Source: Desulfopila inferna (GTDB lineage: Bacteria > Desulfobacterota > Desulfobulbia > Desulfobulbales > Desulfocapsaceae). Taken from it: a stretch of 64,000 nucleotides of DNA. How positions within the stretch are numbered: the first letter of the stretch is position 1; the number at the start of each line of letters is the position of its first letter. The position numbers and the translations under genes were made by a program. Where the stretch lies: positions 372,001 to 436,000 of the forward strand of contig NZ_JAFFQE010000004.1 in the NCBI RefSeq assembly GCF_016919005.1, written 5' to 3'. The notes below the pieces were generated by a model, which did no database searches, was not told the origin of the DNA, and was given only the letters and a program-made list of their open reading frames with translations. Shown here piece by piece: positions 45,480 to 55,368 of the stretch.

Positions 45480-48140
45480 TTATGTATTGGCGATTCTGTC
45501 GAGTTCATAAAGTACTTCCAGGGCCTGTCTGGGGCTGAGATCGTCGATAGTGATCTTCTGTAAATAACTGCGCAATGGGTCGATTGAAGTCTCAAAGAGT
45601 GACAGCTGGTTGGGATGCTTTTTCTTGTTTTGCGCCGTGGCTGTTGTGAGGTTCCTGGTTCCACCACCGGCCATCTCGCCGGTTTCAATGGCATGCAGGA
45701 TGTCCTTGGCCCTGCCAACGACGCTGTCCGGAACACCGGCAAGCCCTGCCACCTGAATGCCATAACTCCGATTGGTGCCGCCCCGCACCAGCTTGTGGAG
45801 AAAGATAATGGTATCGTTCCATTCCTTTACGGCGATAGAGAAATTCTGGACTCGTTCCTGCTTCCTGGCCAGTTCGGTAAGTTCATGGTAATGAGTGGCG
45901 AAAAGAGTCTTTATGCCCTTGTCGTCTTTCTTGACAAGATGTTCGGCGACAGCCCAGGCAATCGAGAGGCCGTCGAATGTGGATGTCCCTCTGCCGATTT
46001 CATCCAGTATCACCAGGCTTCTGGTGGTTGCATTGTTTAAAATATTGGCGGTCTCGTTCATTTCCACCATGAAGGTGGACTGGCCGCGACGCAGATCATC
46101 CATGGCCCCGACCCGAGTAAAGATCTTATCGACGATACCGATTCTAGCCTGATCGGCGGGGACAAAGCTGCCCATTTGGGCCATCAGTACAATCAGTGCG
46201 GTTTGCCGCAGCACGGTCGATTTACCGGCCATATTCGGGCCGGTAATGATTATGACTTCATCTGATTTTTGGTTGAGCGAGACATCGTTGGGAACGAACT
46301 TTCCGCTGGGCAGTGCCTGTTCAATTACCGGATGCCTCCCTTCGGTTATGACGATCTCATCGCTCTGATCGACGGTGGGACGCCGGTAATTGTGCAGATG
46401 GGCCACCTCGGCTAGTGAAGCAAAGAAGTCGATTCGAGCCAGCAGGGCGGCGATCTTCAGCAGTCTTGAGCTTTGTGCGGCCAGGAGAGAGCGTATCTCG
46501 ATAAACAGAGTATACTCAAGGTCGAGCCTGCGATCATGGGCACTGGCTACCTTGCTTTCGAATTCCTTTAGTTCCGGGGTAATGAAGCGTTCGGCATTCA
46601 CCAGGGTCTGCTTGCGGATGTAGTGTTCCGGAACCTTGTCGACATTGATCTTGCTGATTTCGATATAGTAACCGAAAACCTTATTATAACCGACCTTCAG
46701 CTTGGCGATCCCGGTGTCCCTGCGTTCCTTGGCCTCCAGGTCGAGAATAAGCTGTTTGCCGTGGCGCAGCAGGTGTACCAACTCGTCGAGCTCACTATTA
46801 TAGCCCTCCTTGATCAGCCTGCCGTCCCGCAGGGTCACCGGGGGATCTTCGTGAATCGCGTTTTCAAGAAGGGCGTGAAGCTCTGCAAGGGTCTCAAATT
46901 GATCGTCTATTTCCCGAAACTTTCTGGTATTGCACTGGGTGAGGAGATCTTTGAGTGTGGGCAATCCGGCAAGTGAATGTTTCAGGGCCAGCATATCACG
47001 GCCATTGCCGTTGCCGAGTACCATTCTGCTGTTGAGCCTTTCGATGTCGAGAATAGTACTGAGAGACTGCCGTATCTCCTGACGCAGCCGGTTGTTCTTG
47101 TAGAGATGATTGACGCTGTCCAGTCTGTCGTTGATTCTGCCGGCATCCTGAAGAGGAAAAAGCAGGCTGTCCTTGAGCAGACGCGCTCCCATCGGTGTCG
47201 AGGTTTTATCGATGACCGAGAGCAGTGAACCCTCACGGCTGGTACCGATGATGGTCTGGGTAAGCTCCAGGTTCCTGCGCGAAGAGTCGTCGATCAACAG
47301 GATGGATTCCAGATCGATGGGGGTCAGTGCCTCTATATGATTAATGGCGGTTTTCTGCATTTCCCGGACATAATCGAGCAGAACCCCGGCCGCCGTCAAT
47401 CCGTATCGCATGGAGTCGCAGCCGAATCCGCGAAGGTTGATGACGTTGAAGTGTTCGAGGAGAATTTCCCTGCAGGAGGAAAGATGAAAGAGACCTTCGT
47501 CTCTCTCTGTTATACATAGACCAGGCAGCACTGTTTGTGTAACGGCTAGAAAACCTGAAAGATTTTCTTTATCACTGGTGTCAATCAGCAATTCGGCAGG
47601 ACAGAGGCGCGACAGTTGATCCAGGATTATTTCATAATTGCCGGTTTGGTTCTCGAATTCGCCCACAAGAAATTTTCCCGTGCTGAGATCGAGCAGGCTC
47701 AGACCGAAGACCTCCACTTCAGTTCCGCTCTTTCTCTTGATTGCGGCAACGTAGTTGTTGGACCTGTCATCCAGGAGCTGATTATCGGTAACAACCCCTG
47801 GTGATATGGTCTGAATGACTTCCCGGCGGACGATGCCTTTGGCCTGAGCGGGATCTTCGGTCTGTTCGCAGATAGCCACCCGGTGTCCTGCCCTGACCAG
47901 TTTGGCAATGTAGGATTGGGATGCATGATAGGGAATGCCGCACATCGGTACCCTGGCTGCATCACCCTTATTGTTTCTGGATGTCAGGGTGATGCCTAGG
48001 ATTTTTGAGGCAATTTCGGCATCATCCATGAACATTTCATAAAAATCCCCCATACGGTAAAAGAGGATGGAATCAGGATTATTTTCCTTGATTTCCAGAT
48101 ACTGCTGCATCATAGGGGTAAGCTTTACTGATCGTGTCAT
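45480..48140 (-). CDS. mutS: DNA mismatch repair protein MutS
   Basis: MutS recognises mismatches and small loops. The 886-aa protein has the mismatch-binding FYEMF (FYRMGDFYEMFMDDAE) near the N terminus, the lever and clamp regions, and the ATPase with Walker A ITGPNMAGKSTVLRQ, the MutS signature DLRRGQSTFMVEM, and Walker B ILDEIGRGTSTFDGLS. The C-terminal tail (residues 800-886) carries the dimerisation segment. No mutL is adjacent. It is monocistronic. Confidence 0.98.
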   Translation of the reverse strand: MTRSVKLTPMMQQYLEIKENNPDSILFYRMGDFYEMFMDDAEIASKILGITLTSRNNKGDAARVPMCGIPYHASQSYIAKLVRAGHRVAICEQTEDPAQAKGIVRREVIQTISPGVVTDNQLLDDRSNNYVAAIKRKSGTEVEVFGLSLLDLSTGKFLVGEFENQTGNYEIILDQLSRLCPAELLIDTSDKENLSGFLAVTQTVLPGLCITERDEGLFHLSSCREILLEHFNVINLRGFGCDSMRYGLTAAGVLLDYVREMQKTAINHIEALTPIDLESILLIDDSSRRNLELTQTIIGTSREGSLLSVIDKTSTPMGARLLKDSLLFPLQDAGRINDRLDSVNHLYKNNRLRQEIRQSLSTILDIERLNSRMVLGNGNGRDMLALKHSLAGLPTLKDLLTQCNTRKFREIDDQFETLAELHALLENAIHEDPPVTLRDGRLIKEGYNSELDELVHLLRHGKQLILDLEAKERRDTGIAKLKVGYNKVFGYYIEISKINVDKVPEHYIRKQTLVNAERFITPELKEFESKVASAHDRRLDLEYTLFIEIRSLLAAQSSRLLKIAALLARIDFFASLAEVAHLHNYRRPTVDQSDEIVITEGRHPVIEQALPSGKFVPNDVSLNQKSDEVIIITGPNMAGKSTVLRQTALIVLMAQMGSFVPADQARIGIVDKIFTRVGAMDDLRRGQSTFMVEMNETANILNNATTRSLVILDEIGRGTSTFDGLSIAWAVAEHLVKKDDKGIKTLFATHYHELTELARKQERVQNFSIAVKEWNDTIIFLHKLVRGGTNRSYGIQVAGLAGVPDSVVGRAKDILHAIETGEMAGGGTRNLTTATAQNKKKHPNQLSLFETSIDPLRSYLQKITIDDLSPRQALEVLYELDRIANT

Positions 48141-48298
48141 AATCTGTAACTATTTAGAAAGAAATATTTTGGAACTCGGGAAGCAGCCGGTCGAAGGTTT
48201 GTTGAAGATGCCCGGGAATTGTGTGGTTTCGGCTATTACAGAGATTGGGTGATGGTCGCCGCTCCTACAATCCATTCTCCATGCTGCCCGGAGCGTTT

Positions 48299-48796
48299 TC
48301 ATCGCAGTGTCCTTATGGTGTGGAGCTTCGCATTGAGGCTGTGGCCGTCAATGGTAAGTATCGCATAGGATGCCGGGCTGCTGTAAGCTGATGTGCACTG
48401 AAAGCTGCCCGGATTAATAAAGAGAATTTCGCCCTTCCTTTCACATACCGGCTGATGTGTGTGCCCATAGATGATACAGTCCGCCTCGGGAAATTGCGCC
48501 CACATCCTTTCTTCTATATTGTGACGGGGACCGGCACCGTGGCAAAGAGCGATTGTGAATCCTCCCACCACGATGATCTTGCTTTGCGGCAGAGCCAAGC
48601 GTGCGGCGTATCCGCACATATTGCCATGTACGGCATGAACGGGTTTCGGGCGAAACTGCTCCAGTATTTCCATAGCGGTAATATCTCCGGCATGAAAGAT
48701 CATATCGCAATCGTCAAATGCTCTTGCGGCAATTTCTTTAAACTGCTCCGTTGCCGCCACCAGGTGCGTGTCGGATAAAATCCCTGCTCGAATCAT
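48299..48796 (-). CDS. YfcE/MJ0936-family metallophosphoesterase
   Basis: The 165-aa protein is a small calcineurin-like phosphodiesterase. Metal ligands are seen in GILSDTHLV (Asp, His), MIFHAGDITAMEIL (Asp), VHGNMCG (Asn replaced context GNxD/E to GNMC), ALCHGAG (His) and IIYGHTHQPVCERK (GHTH). The YfcE group hydrolyses phosphodiesters such as bis-pNPP; the physiological substrate is unknown. ATG 48796 has GAGGAG 5 nt upstream and opens the fold directly. A longer in-frame start at 48910 has no support. Confidence 0.88.
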   Translation of the reverse strand: MIRAGILSDTHLVAATEQFKEIAARAFDDCDMIFHAGDITAMEILEQFRPKPVHAVHGNMCGYAARLALPQSKIIVVGGFTIALCHGAGPRHNIEERMWAQFPEADCIIYGHTHQPVCERKGEILFINPGSFQCTSAYSSPASYAILTIDGHSLNAKLHTIRTLR

Positions 48797-49056
48797 GAAG
48801 CTCCTCTTGTTTACTGGAACAAAACTATTATACATATTGTATAAACGGGAAGCATTGAAAAAAATACAGCAGCGGAAAAATGAATCAGGCAGTGAACAAT
48901 CTTTTTTCAAGCCATTCTTTTGGCTTGACGGATTAAACGTTGCAGAACGACCGGCGACATAGGTATATTGATAGCGGAAAAATTTTCCGGTAGCGATCCC
49001 GGAATATATCTATTGAAGAATAATCTCCGGTGCTGCCGGACTAATATGGAGAAAGT

Positions 49057-49620
49057 ATGTATAGCGCTTCAGATTTACGTAAGGGGTTGAAAATCCAGAT
49101 TGACGGTGATCCCTATATAGTGACCGAATTTGAATTTTCCAAACCCGGCAAAGGTCAGGCCCTGTATCGAACCAAGATGCGTAATATGATCACTGGAAAT
49201 CAGTTCACCCAGACCTATCGGTCCAATGACAAATTCGAAAAGGCTGCCCTGGAAGAGCGGAAGATGCAGTATCTGTACAATCAGGGAGACGAATATCATT
49301 TTATGGACAATGAAAGTTTTGATCAGATTTTCATAACCGCTGATCAACTGGGCGACAGCGTCAATTTCATGGTGGACAACATGGAAGTCGAGGTACTGTT
49401 TTTCGATGGGAAGCCGATTGATGTAAGCCTGCCTATTTTTGTCAATCTCGAGGTGATAAAGGCTGATCCGTGGGTGAAAGGCGACACTTCCGGAACCGAT
49501 ACCAAGCCTGTGACGGTGCAGACAGGTTATGAACTGCAGGTCCCTCCATTTGTAGAAGAGGGTGACAGAATTCAGATAGACACCCGCAGTGGACAGTACG
49601 TGACTCGCGTAAAAGAGTAA
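49057..49620 (+). CDS. efp: Elongation factor P
   Basis: EF-P enters the ribosome E site and rescues stalling at polyproline. The 187-aa protein has three beta-barrel domains. The modified lysine loop is SKPGKGQALYRTK with Lys32, which suits beta-lysylation. The C-terminal signature KPVTVQTGYELQVPPFVEEGD-like region is standard (VTVQTGYELQVPPFV). epmA starts 4 bp after its stop, so the modifying enzyme is cotranscribed. Confidence 0.97.
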   Translation: MYSASDLRKGLKIQIDGDPYIVTEFEFSKPGKGQALYRTKMRNMITGNQFTQTYRSNDKFEKAALEERKMQYLYNQGDEYHFMDNESFDQIFITADQLGDSVNFMVDNMEVEVLFFDGKPIDVSLPIFVNLEVIKADPWVKGDTSGTDTKPVTVQTGYELQVPPFVEEGDRIQIDTRSGQYVTRVKE

Positions 49621-49624
49621 CACC

Positions 49625-50548
49625 GTGCTGTCTGTCAAAGAGCTGCATCTGCGTGCAGCTCTTATCGGTGCCATCAGGAGTTTTTTTTCACAGCGGGGCT
49701 TTCTTGAAGTGGATACTCCTATCCGGCAGCCTGTGCTGATCCCTGAATCGCATATCGAACCGCTTTCTACAGAAAACTGGTTTTTGCAGACATCCCCCGA
49801 ACTCTGCATGAAGCGGCTGCTTTCCTCGGGCTGCAGTTCCATTTTTCAAATCTGCCGCTGTTTCCGCAAGGAAGAAAGAGGGCGGCGCCACCTCGAAGAA
49901 TTCACCATGCTGGAATGGTATCGTTCCGGAGCCGATTATTATGAATTGATGGCTGACTGCCAGCAGTTGCTGCACCATTGCCTGGCCGAGATCGGCGAGC
50001 AGCTTGGCAACCTTCTGCCTCTTGCGCAATCACTTTTCTCCACAGATCATTCTTCTCCAAGTCATCCTTGGCAGAAAATAACAGTGAATGAGGCCTTCGA
50101 TCGCTGGAGTGATAACTCTCTGCGAGAGGTTTTGGCAAAAGATACCTTTGAAGAGGTTCTGGTGGAAAAAATCGAGCCGAATTTAGGCATTGACGGTCCG
50201 GTTTTTCTCTATGAATATCCTGCGTGTATGGCCTCGCTTGCTCAAAAAAAGAAAGGAAACGCCGAAGTTGCGGAAAGATTCGAATTGTATGCTGCCGGCA
50301 TAGAACTGGCCAATGGTTATTCAGAACTTACCGATTCCAGCGAACAGCGCTTGCGCTTTGCCGCAGAAATCGAGGCAATTAACAAAAAGAGCGGTCGGAG
50401 GACGATCATGCCCGAAAAGTTTTTGGCGGATCTGAACAACCTCGAAACCTGTGCCGGCATAGCCTTTGGCGTGGACCGCCTTTTTATGCTGCTGCTTGGT
50501 AAAGACGAAATTGATGATGCCGTGTCTTTTTCTCCGCGGGATCTGTAA
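49625..50548 (+). CDS. epmA: EF-P--lysine lysyltransferase EpmA (GenX/PoxA)
   Basis: EpmA is a truncated class II lysyl-tRNA synthetase that attaches (R)-beta-lysine to EF-P. The 307-aa protein has the class II motifs: FLQTSPELCMKRLLSSG, IFQICRCFRKEERGRRHLEEF (motif 2), ELANGYSELTD, and GIAFGVDRLFMLLLG (motif 3). No anticodon-binding domain is present, as expected. The start is GTG 49625, immediately after efp. EpmB, the 2,3-aminomutase that makes beta-lysine, is not in the window. Confidence 0.93.
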   Translation: MLSVKELHLRAALIGAIRSFFSQRGFLEVDTPIRQPVLIPESHIEPLSTENWFLQTSPELCMKRLLSSGCSSIFQICRCFRKEERGRRHLEEFTMLEWYRSGADYYELMADCQQLLHHCLAEIGEQLGNLLPLAQSLFSTDHSSPSHPWQKITVNEAFDRWSDNSLREVLAKDTFEEVLVEKIEPNLGIDGPVFLYEYPACMASLAQKKKGNAEVAERFELYAAGIELANGYSELTDSSEQRLRFAAEIEAINKKSGRRTIMPEKFLADLNNLETCAGIAFGVDRLFMLLLGKDEIDDAVSFSPRDL

Positions 50549-50567
50549 GAGATTACAGGAGAAGCAT

Positions 50568-51122
50568 ATGGATTTTTCCGATTTGACAGGCCGCAGACAG
50601 AGCGTTCGTTCTTATACGGATTCCCCGGTGGAGAACTGGAAGATAGATGCTCTGATAGAAGCAGTCCGTCTGGCACCGTCGGCCTGCAACTCGCAGCCGT
50701 GGAAGCTGATTATTATCGAGGATCAGCAAAAAAAAAATGCTGTCGCCCAGGCCACCTACAGTAAGCTGGTCTCTTTCAATAAATTCGCCGTGCAGGCGCC
50801 GGTTATTGCCATCCTCACCATCGAACGAACTCAAATGATAAGCCAGATAGGAGGACATCTCAAGGATCGTGAATTTCCTCTTATAGACATAGGCATCGCC
50901 GCTGCTCATTTCTGTCTTCAGGCTGCTGATCTGGGCCTCGGCACTTGTATGGTCGGCTGGTTCGATGAAGATGCCGTCAGGGAAATCGTAGGGATACCGG
51001 AGCGGAAGCGCATCGGTCTTCTGATAACACTGGGATATTCCGCGGATGAGACTCTGCGGCCTAAGCTGCGCAAACCCCGGGATAAGATGTGCAGCTTCAA
51101 TTCCTATTTCACCAGGGGATAG
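50568..51122 (+). CDS. Nitroreductase-family protein
   Basis: The 184-aa FMN protein has the nitroreductase fold: RQSVRSYTDSPVENWKIDAL, LAPSACNSQPWKLIIIEDQ (FMN-binding), and LQAADLGLGTCMVGWFDED. GIPERKRIGLLITLGYSAD is the C-terminal signature. It probably uses NAD(P)H to reduce an unknown substrate. ATG 50568 follows AGGAGAAG; an in-frame ATG at 50466 would overlap epmA. It is the third gene of the efp-epmA unit and is convergent with the YgiQ gene. Confidence 0.88.
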   Translation: MDFSDLTGRRQSVRSYTDSPVENWKIDALIEAVRLAPSACNSQPWKLIIIEDQQKKNAVAQATYSKLVSFNKFAVQAPVIAILTIERTQMISQIGGHLKDREFPLIDIGIAAAHFCLQAADLGLGTCMVGWFDEDAVREIVGIPERKRIGLLITLGYSADETLRPKLRKPRDKMCSFNSYFTRG

Positions 51123-51141
51123 CAGAGCAGGATAGAACCGG

Positions 51142-52908
51142 TTATTTCTTTCCCGGTCGTTTCTTGCTCTGCCGGAGACTGCGTTTGTGAAAAGCCGTCT
51201 CCAGATGTGCTCTCTGTCGCGATCTTTGCGAGGCTGAGGGAATAATGATTTTTTTCCTGTCTCTATCCAGACCGCTGACGAACATTGCTGTGGAGAGAGT
51301 TCCCGGTGTTGGCGTGAAATCCTGAAACTGCCGGATGGGAAGTTCGAGCTTCTTGAAGGTATCGACTAGCTGTAACGCGCTTTTTTCGGTGCTGCCGGGA
51401 TGACCGGTGATGACATAGGGGGTAAGCTGTACCTTCTTTTTCTGCTTTTGTGCTATCATTCCGCACTGCTTGACGAATTGGCGCAGGATGTCATGTGACT
51501 CCTTGTGCATTATTTTTAAGATATTGTCATCGCTATGCTCCGGAGCGATTTTCAGAGATCCCGGAGTATGGGAAGTAATCAGCTTCTCGAGTAACCTTGG
51601 GGTCTTCAGGAGCAGTTCCATGCGTAATCCCGAGGAGATAAAGACATGTTTAACTTCATCCAATGCGGCAACATCTTTGAGGAGTCCGATCATCTTCTCC
51701 TCATTGACCTTGAGGTGTTCACAGACTTTGGGATAGAGGCATTCATGTCTTTTGCAGCCTCCGATGGTGCATGAACTGCCATAAAGGTTGGCCGTCGGTC
51801 CGCCAAGATCACTGATCGTCCCGAAAAAATCACTCATAATGGTGATTTTCCGAACCTCCCTCAGGATCGAGGCTCTGCTGCGGCTGCTGATTGTCGGCCC
51901 CTGATGACGGGTAATTGCGCAAAACGAACAGTTTCCTGAGCAGCCCCGGACAATAGTTGCCGAATGGCGAATCATCCGGTATGCCGGAATATCGCCGGCG
52001 CCTGGATGCGGGGTGCGCTGGAAAGGCAGGTCATAGAGCTCATCAAGTTCCTCTTCGCTGAGGATGGCAGGTGCCGGATGCTGAATAACCCAGTTGCTTT
52101 GCTGCTGCTGCACGAGCATTTTGTCAGAGCCGCTCCGGGCATGTTGATCAATGAGCAGTTCAGCCTCCAGAAAAAGTCCCTTATCCTTTTGGATATCATT
52201 CCAGGAAGGGAGAATTATACTCGTTTCCGGGGTGAGGGTGCCTTGCAGCTCGCTAAAACGGGATTCGGTGAGCCGTTCACAACAGCCCTTAATCCCGGTG
52301 GGGATACGCTCCTGAGCAAGTGCGGCGGCTACGGCTACAATACCCTTCTCGGCCATTCCGTAGATCAGCAGATCAGCCTTGCCGTCGGTGAGGACAGAGC
52401 TGCGCAGTCGGTTTTGCTTGTAATCATAATGGATAAAACGTCGCAGTGACGCCTCGATACCTCCCAGTATAATGGGAACGTCATTATAGGCAGCCCGGGC
52501 CAGATTGGCATAGGTGATTGTTGCTCTATCGGGACGCTTTCTGTTGATCTTCGACTGCAGATCCGATCTCCATGGGTTACCGGCGCTGGAATAGGCGTCA
52601 AAGTCGCGGACTTTGCCGTTGCCGGTGTAATTGGCAACAATAGAATCAAGATTACCGGCTGTGATGCCGAAGAAGAGGCGCGGTCTGCCGAAGCGGTAAA
52701 AATCCACGGCTGAATCATGATGAGGTTGGGAAAGGACTGCCACTCGATAACCTTTGCTTTCCAGGAGCCTGCCGATAAGGGCTACACCAAAGGAAGGATG
52801 GTCAATATAGCCGTCGCCCGTGACCAGGACAACATCAACGGCATCCCAGCCGCGCAGGCGGCATTCTTCCGCAGTCATGGGGAGGTGTCGGGCAGAGGAA
52901 TGGGACAT
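51142..52908 (-). CDS. YgiQ-family radical SAM protein
   Basis: YgiQ proteins are radical SAM enzymes of unknown function. The 588-aa protein has the N-terminal UPF0313 block (DVVLVTGDGYIDHPSFGVALI) and the radical SAM CxxxCxxC in RGCSGNCSFCAITRHQG. The C-terminal half has KIAPEHSDDNILKIMHK, LTPYVITGHPGSTEKSA and QDFTPTPGTLSTAMF. A basic tail (residues 555-588) ends the protein. It is monocistronic. Family B fragment B3 lies upstream. Confidence 0.93.
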   Translation of the reverse strand: MSHSSARHLPMTAEECRLRGWDAVDVVLVTGDGYIDHPSFGVALIGRLLESKGYRVAVLSQPHHDSAVDFYRFGRPRLFFGITAGNLDSIVANYTGNGKVRDFDAYSSAGNPWRSDLQSKINRKRPDRATITYANLARAAYNDVPIILGGIEASLRRFIHYDYKQNRLRSSVLTDGKADLLIYGMAEKGIVAVAAALAQERIPTGIKGCCERLTESRFSELQGTLTPETSIILPSWNDIQKDKGLFLEAELLIDQHARSGSDKMLVQQQQSNWVIQHPAPAILSEEELDELYDLPFQRTPHPGAGDIPAYRMIRHSATIVRGCSGNCSFCAITRHQGPTISSRSRASILREVRKITIMSDFFGTISDLGGPTANLYGSSCTIGGCKRHECLYPKVCEHLKVNEEKMIGLLKDVAALDEVKHVFISSGLRMELLLKTPRLLEKLITSHTPGSLKIAPEHSDDNILKIMHKESHDILRQFVKQCGMIAQKQKKKVQLTPYVITGHPGSTEKSALQLVDTFKKLELPIRQFQDFTPTPGTLSTAMFVSGLDRDRKKIIIPSASQRSRQRAHLETAFHKRSLRQSKKRPGKK

Positions 52909-53010
52909 CGATGTATTTGAATTTACAGGAATATTCAGGAGTGTTTCCGCTTATCAGTATCTTGCTCCGTTACTCAGTTCAGTACCCAAGCTGGCCCTTT
53001 AAGCATATCG

Positions 53011-53068
53011 TCAAAGTACTCATACCGCTCAAGGGACTACTGTAAAGAGTCCAGCTCAGCTGGGTCAG
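53011..53068 (+). repeat. Family B repeat fragment B3
   Basis: It carries CTCATACCGCTCAAG, then GTAAAGAGTCC and CCAGCTCAGCTGG, in the same order as in B2. The hairpin portion is missing. Confidence 0.6.
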
Positions 53069-53114
53069 TACGTCTACAGTGTCCAACTATATATCGCCTT
53101 CGGCTTTCAATCAA

Positions 53115-53151
53115 TAAAAAAGCCTGATCTCCTCTGGAGGATCAGGCTTTG
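53115..53151 (-). terminator. Rho-independent terminator of the sulP operon
   Basis: On the minus strand AGCCTGATCCTCC-type arms (53121-53129 with 53140-53148) close a hairpin followed by TTTTTT (plus-strand A run 53115-53120). Confidence 0.85.
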
Positions 53152-53179
53152 GTCTTTGCAAAAAAAAACAGCGGTGATC

Positions 53180-55336
53180 TTAATTCTTGGTGTGATCTGC
53201 AGGAATATATTGCTGCAGAGGGCAATCCCCGCACCCTGCCTCGGGCAGGTCGGTTCCCTTATGAATGCGGTCGATCAATGCAGCAACGGCCGCTTTGCTG
53301 TCGGGAAAAATATGCTGCTCTCCAATTTTGTCGTACAGCCCCGTGCGCTGCATAACGTTAATTACCTGCCCTTTGAGTCCGCATATCGCAAAGCCCATAC
53401 CGGCACTGCGGATACGCTTGACCAGCATCTCCAGGGCTTCCTCGCCGGAAGCGTCCATATCATTGATGCCTCTTGCATCAAGAAGAACATAGCGCAGATC
53501 CGGTTGTTCGTTTCTGAATTTGAGCACCTGTTCATCAAGATAACTGGCATTGGCAAAGAAGAGGGCGCCGTCAAAACGAACAACGGAAATATGACGACAA
53601 CCTTTTAACCGGTAATATTCAGCAGATTTCAAAACTTTGTCCTGGTGGAGCGACAGACTTGCCACCACCGGACGCATGGATTTGTAGAGGAAGACAACCA
53701 TGGAAAGTGCTACACCCACCATGATGCCCTTGTCCAGATGGGGCGCAAAATACAGGGTTACCAGGAAAGAAAAAACTGATATCGCCCCATCATACCACTG
53801 GGCCTTCCAGGAGTGGATAAATCCTTTTATATTGATCAGCCCGATAACGGCCATCATAATCACTGCAGCAAGTACCGCCTGCGGCAGATGATAGAGCAGA
53901 GGAGTGAAAAAGAGCAGGGTGATAACCACCATGATGGAGGTAACCACCGATGATATTCCGGATACCGCGCCGGCCTGCAGATTGACGGCGGAACGGGAAA
54001 AGGATCCGGAAACGGCATAGGAAGATCCAATAGATCCGAAGATATTAGCAAGCCCCTGTCCGACCAGCTCCTGGTTGGGATCGAGCTTCTGGCCTGTCTG
54101 GGCGGCCATGGCCTTGGCGATGGCGATTGCCTCCATGAAACCGAGCAGCGAAATAATAATGGCGGTAGGCAGCAGCTTAAAGAAGGTCTTTGAAGTTAAT
54201 TCGGGAACGGCAAACTGGGGAAGGCCTTCCGGGATCTTACCGACTATCGCCCCACCGCCGGTTACTTTAAGATTGTTTGGATCCAATGCCTTATTGCCCA
54301 CCGATATCCTCCAGGTGCCGCTTTCGGTTTCGACGTCCTCAGGTGCATTGTTCTGCGGATAAAAAGAGTAGGAATCTTCTTTCTGGACCGCCTCAAATTT
54401 CATGTTGCGGATATCAGAGCGGAGAAGATGGGCTTTGTGTTTGGCTTCATCCATTTTCAAGGTGAGCAGGGCCACCTGACTTTGGAGATCGATGAGTTCA
54501 GCTGTCATTCCATGACTGCTTTCCCGTTCCTGATCTATCTTCGCACCAATCTGAGCGCGCCGGGTACCGATCGTTTCAATTTCTTCGACGGCATTGTTGA
54601 ATTCTTCAACTTTTTCAGTAAAGCCGGAGGACTGAATAGCTGAAACAGGGACGTAGGCATCTTTGTTAAAGTTGATGAGGTAGGAAAGTATAGTGGTTAT
54701 GGCAACTGCAATAAGAACGTTTGGTATCCGCGGATTGATCTTTCTGAGAATCACCATGATGGCAACAGCGGACGCACCAAAAAGCAGCGTGGGGAAATGA
54801 GTATAGTCAATAGCCGCCTGGGCCACTCTGACCATGGTTTCATAATGATGCGGAGCTTTGTCGACATAAACGCCGAAAAACTTGGAGAATTGGGAAGAGG
54901 CTATGATTATGGCGGCGGCATTGGTAAAACCGTTAACAACCGGATGTGAAAGAAAATTTACCACCAGGCCAAGACGAAGGACCCCGAGGGAAAACTGAAA
55001 TATACCGACCGTTAAAGCGAGTACGATGGAATAGGCTATAAATTCGGGGGAGCCTGCGGTGGCAAGCGGCTCCAGGGATGCAGCGGACATCAGTGAGACT
55101 ACGGCCACCGGTCCGGTGGCAAGCTGGCGGCTGGACCCGAACAGTGCGGCAACCATCGGCGGCAAAAAGGCGGCATACAATCCATAATAGGCAGGCAGAC
55201 CTGCAAGCTGGGCATAGGCCATGGATTGCGGTATAAGAACAAGCGCTACGGTTATACCCGCAAGCAAGTCTATCTTGAATTTGCCGGTATCATAATCTTG
55301 AAACCAGGCAAGGAAGGGAAAAATCTTCAAAATCAT
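53180..55336 (-). CDS. SulP/SLC26-family anion transporter with coiled-coil insertion and STAS domain
   Basis: The 718-aa protein has the SulP membrane core (about 12-14 TM; ALVLIPQSMAYAQLAGLPA, LGFMEAIAIAKAMA) and a C-terminal STAS domain (residues about 590-705, RYVLLDARGINDMDASGEEAL). Residues about 225-362 form an insertion between TM7 and TM8, with a predicted coiled coil at 238-315; by the 7+7 TM topology it should be periplasmic. The substrate could be bicarbonate or sulfate. A carbonic anhydrase gene lies 32 bp upstream in the same operon, which favours bicarbonate. Confidence 0.92.
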   Translation of the reverse strand: MILKIFPFLAWFQDYDTGKFKIDLLAGITVALVLIPQSMAYAQLAGLPAYYGLYAAFLPPMVAALFGSSRQLATGPVAVVSLMSAASLEPLATAGSPEFIAYSIVLALTVGIFQFSLGVLRLGLVVNFLSHPVVNGFTNAAAIIIASSQFSKFFGVYVDKAPHHYETMVRVAQAAIDYTHFPTLLFGASAVAIMVILRKINPRIPNVLIAVAITTILSYLINFNKDAYVPVSAIQSSGFTEKVEEFNNAVEEIETIGTRRAQIGAKIDQERESSHGMTAELIDLQSQVALLTLKMDEAKHKAHLLRSDIRNMKFEAVQKEDSYSFYPQNNAPEDVETESGTWRISVGNKALDPNNLKVTGGGAIVGKIPEGLPQFAVPELTSKTFFKLLPTAIIISLLGFMEAIAIAKAMAAQTGQKLDPNQELVGQGLANIFGSIGSSYAVSGSFSRSAVNLQAGAVSGISSVVTSIMVVITLLFFTPLLYHLPQAVLAAVIMMAVIGLINIKGFIHSWKAQWYDGAISVFSFLVTLYFAPHLDKGIMVGVALSMVVFLYKSMRPVVASLSLHQDKVLKSAEYYRLKGCRHISVVRFDGALFFANASYLDEQVLKFRNEQPDLRYVLLDARGINDMDASGEEALEMLVKRIRSAGMGFAICGLKGQVINVMQRTGLYDKIGEQHIFPDSKAAVAALIDRIHKGTDLPEAGCGDCPLQQYIPADHTKN

Positions 55337-55368
55337 GTGTACACCTGTTGTTGAATCAGCTGGTTATT

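Noticed and set aside
48176-48192. GGGAAGCAGCC stretch resembling the SRP RNA tetraloop region
   Set aside because: The flanking bases do not form the SRP hairpin and the GGTCAGG..GGAAGG context is missing.
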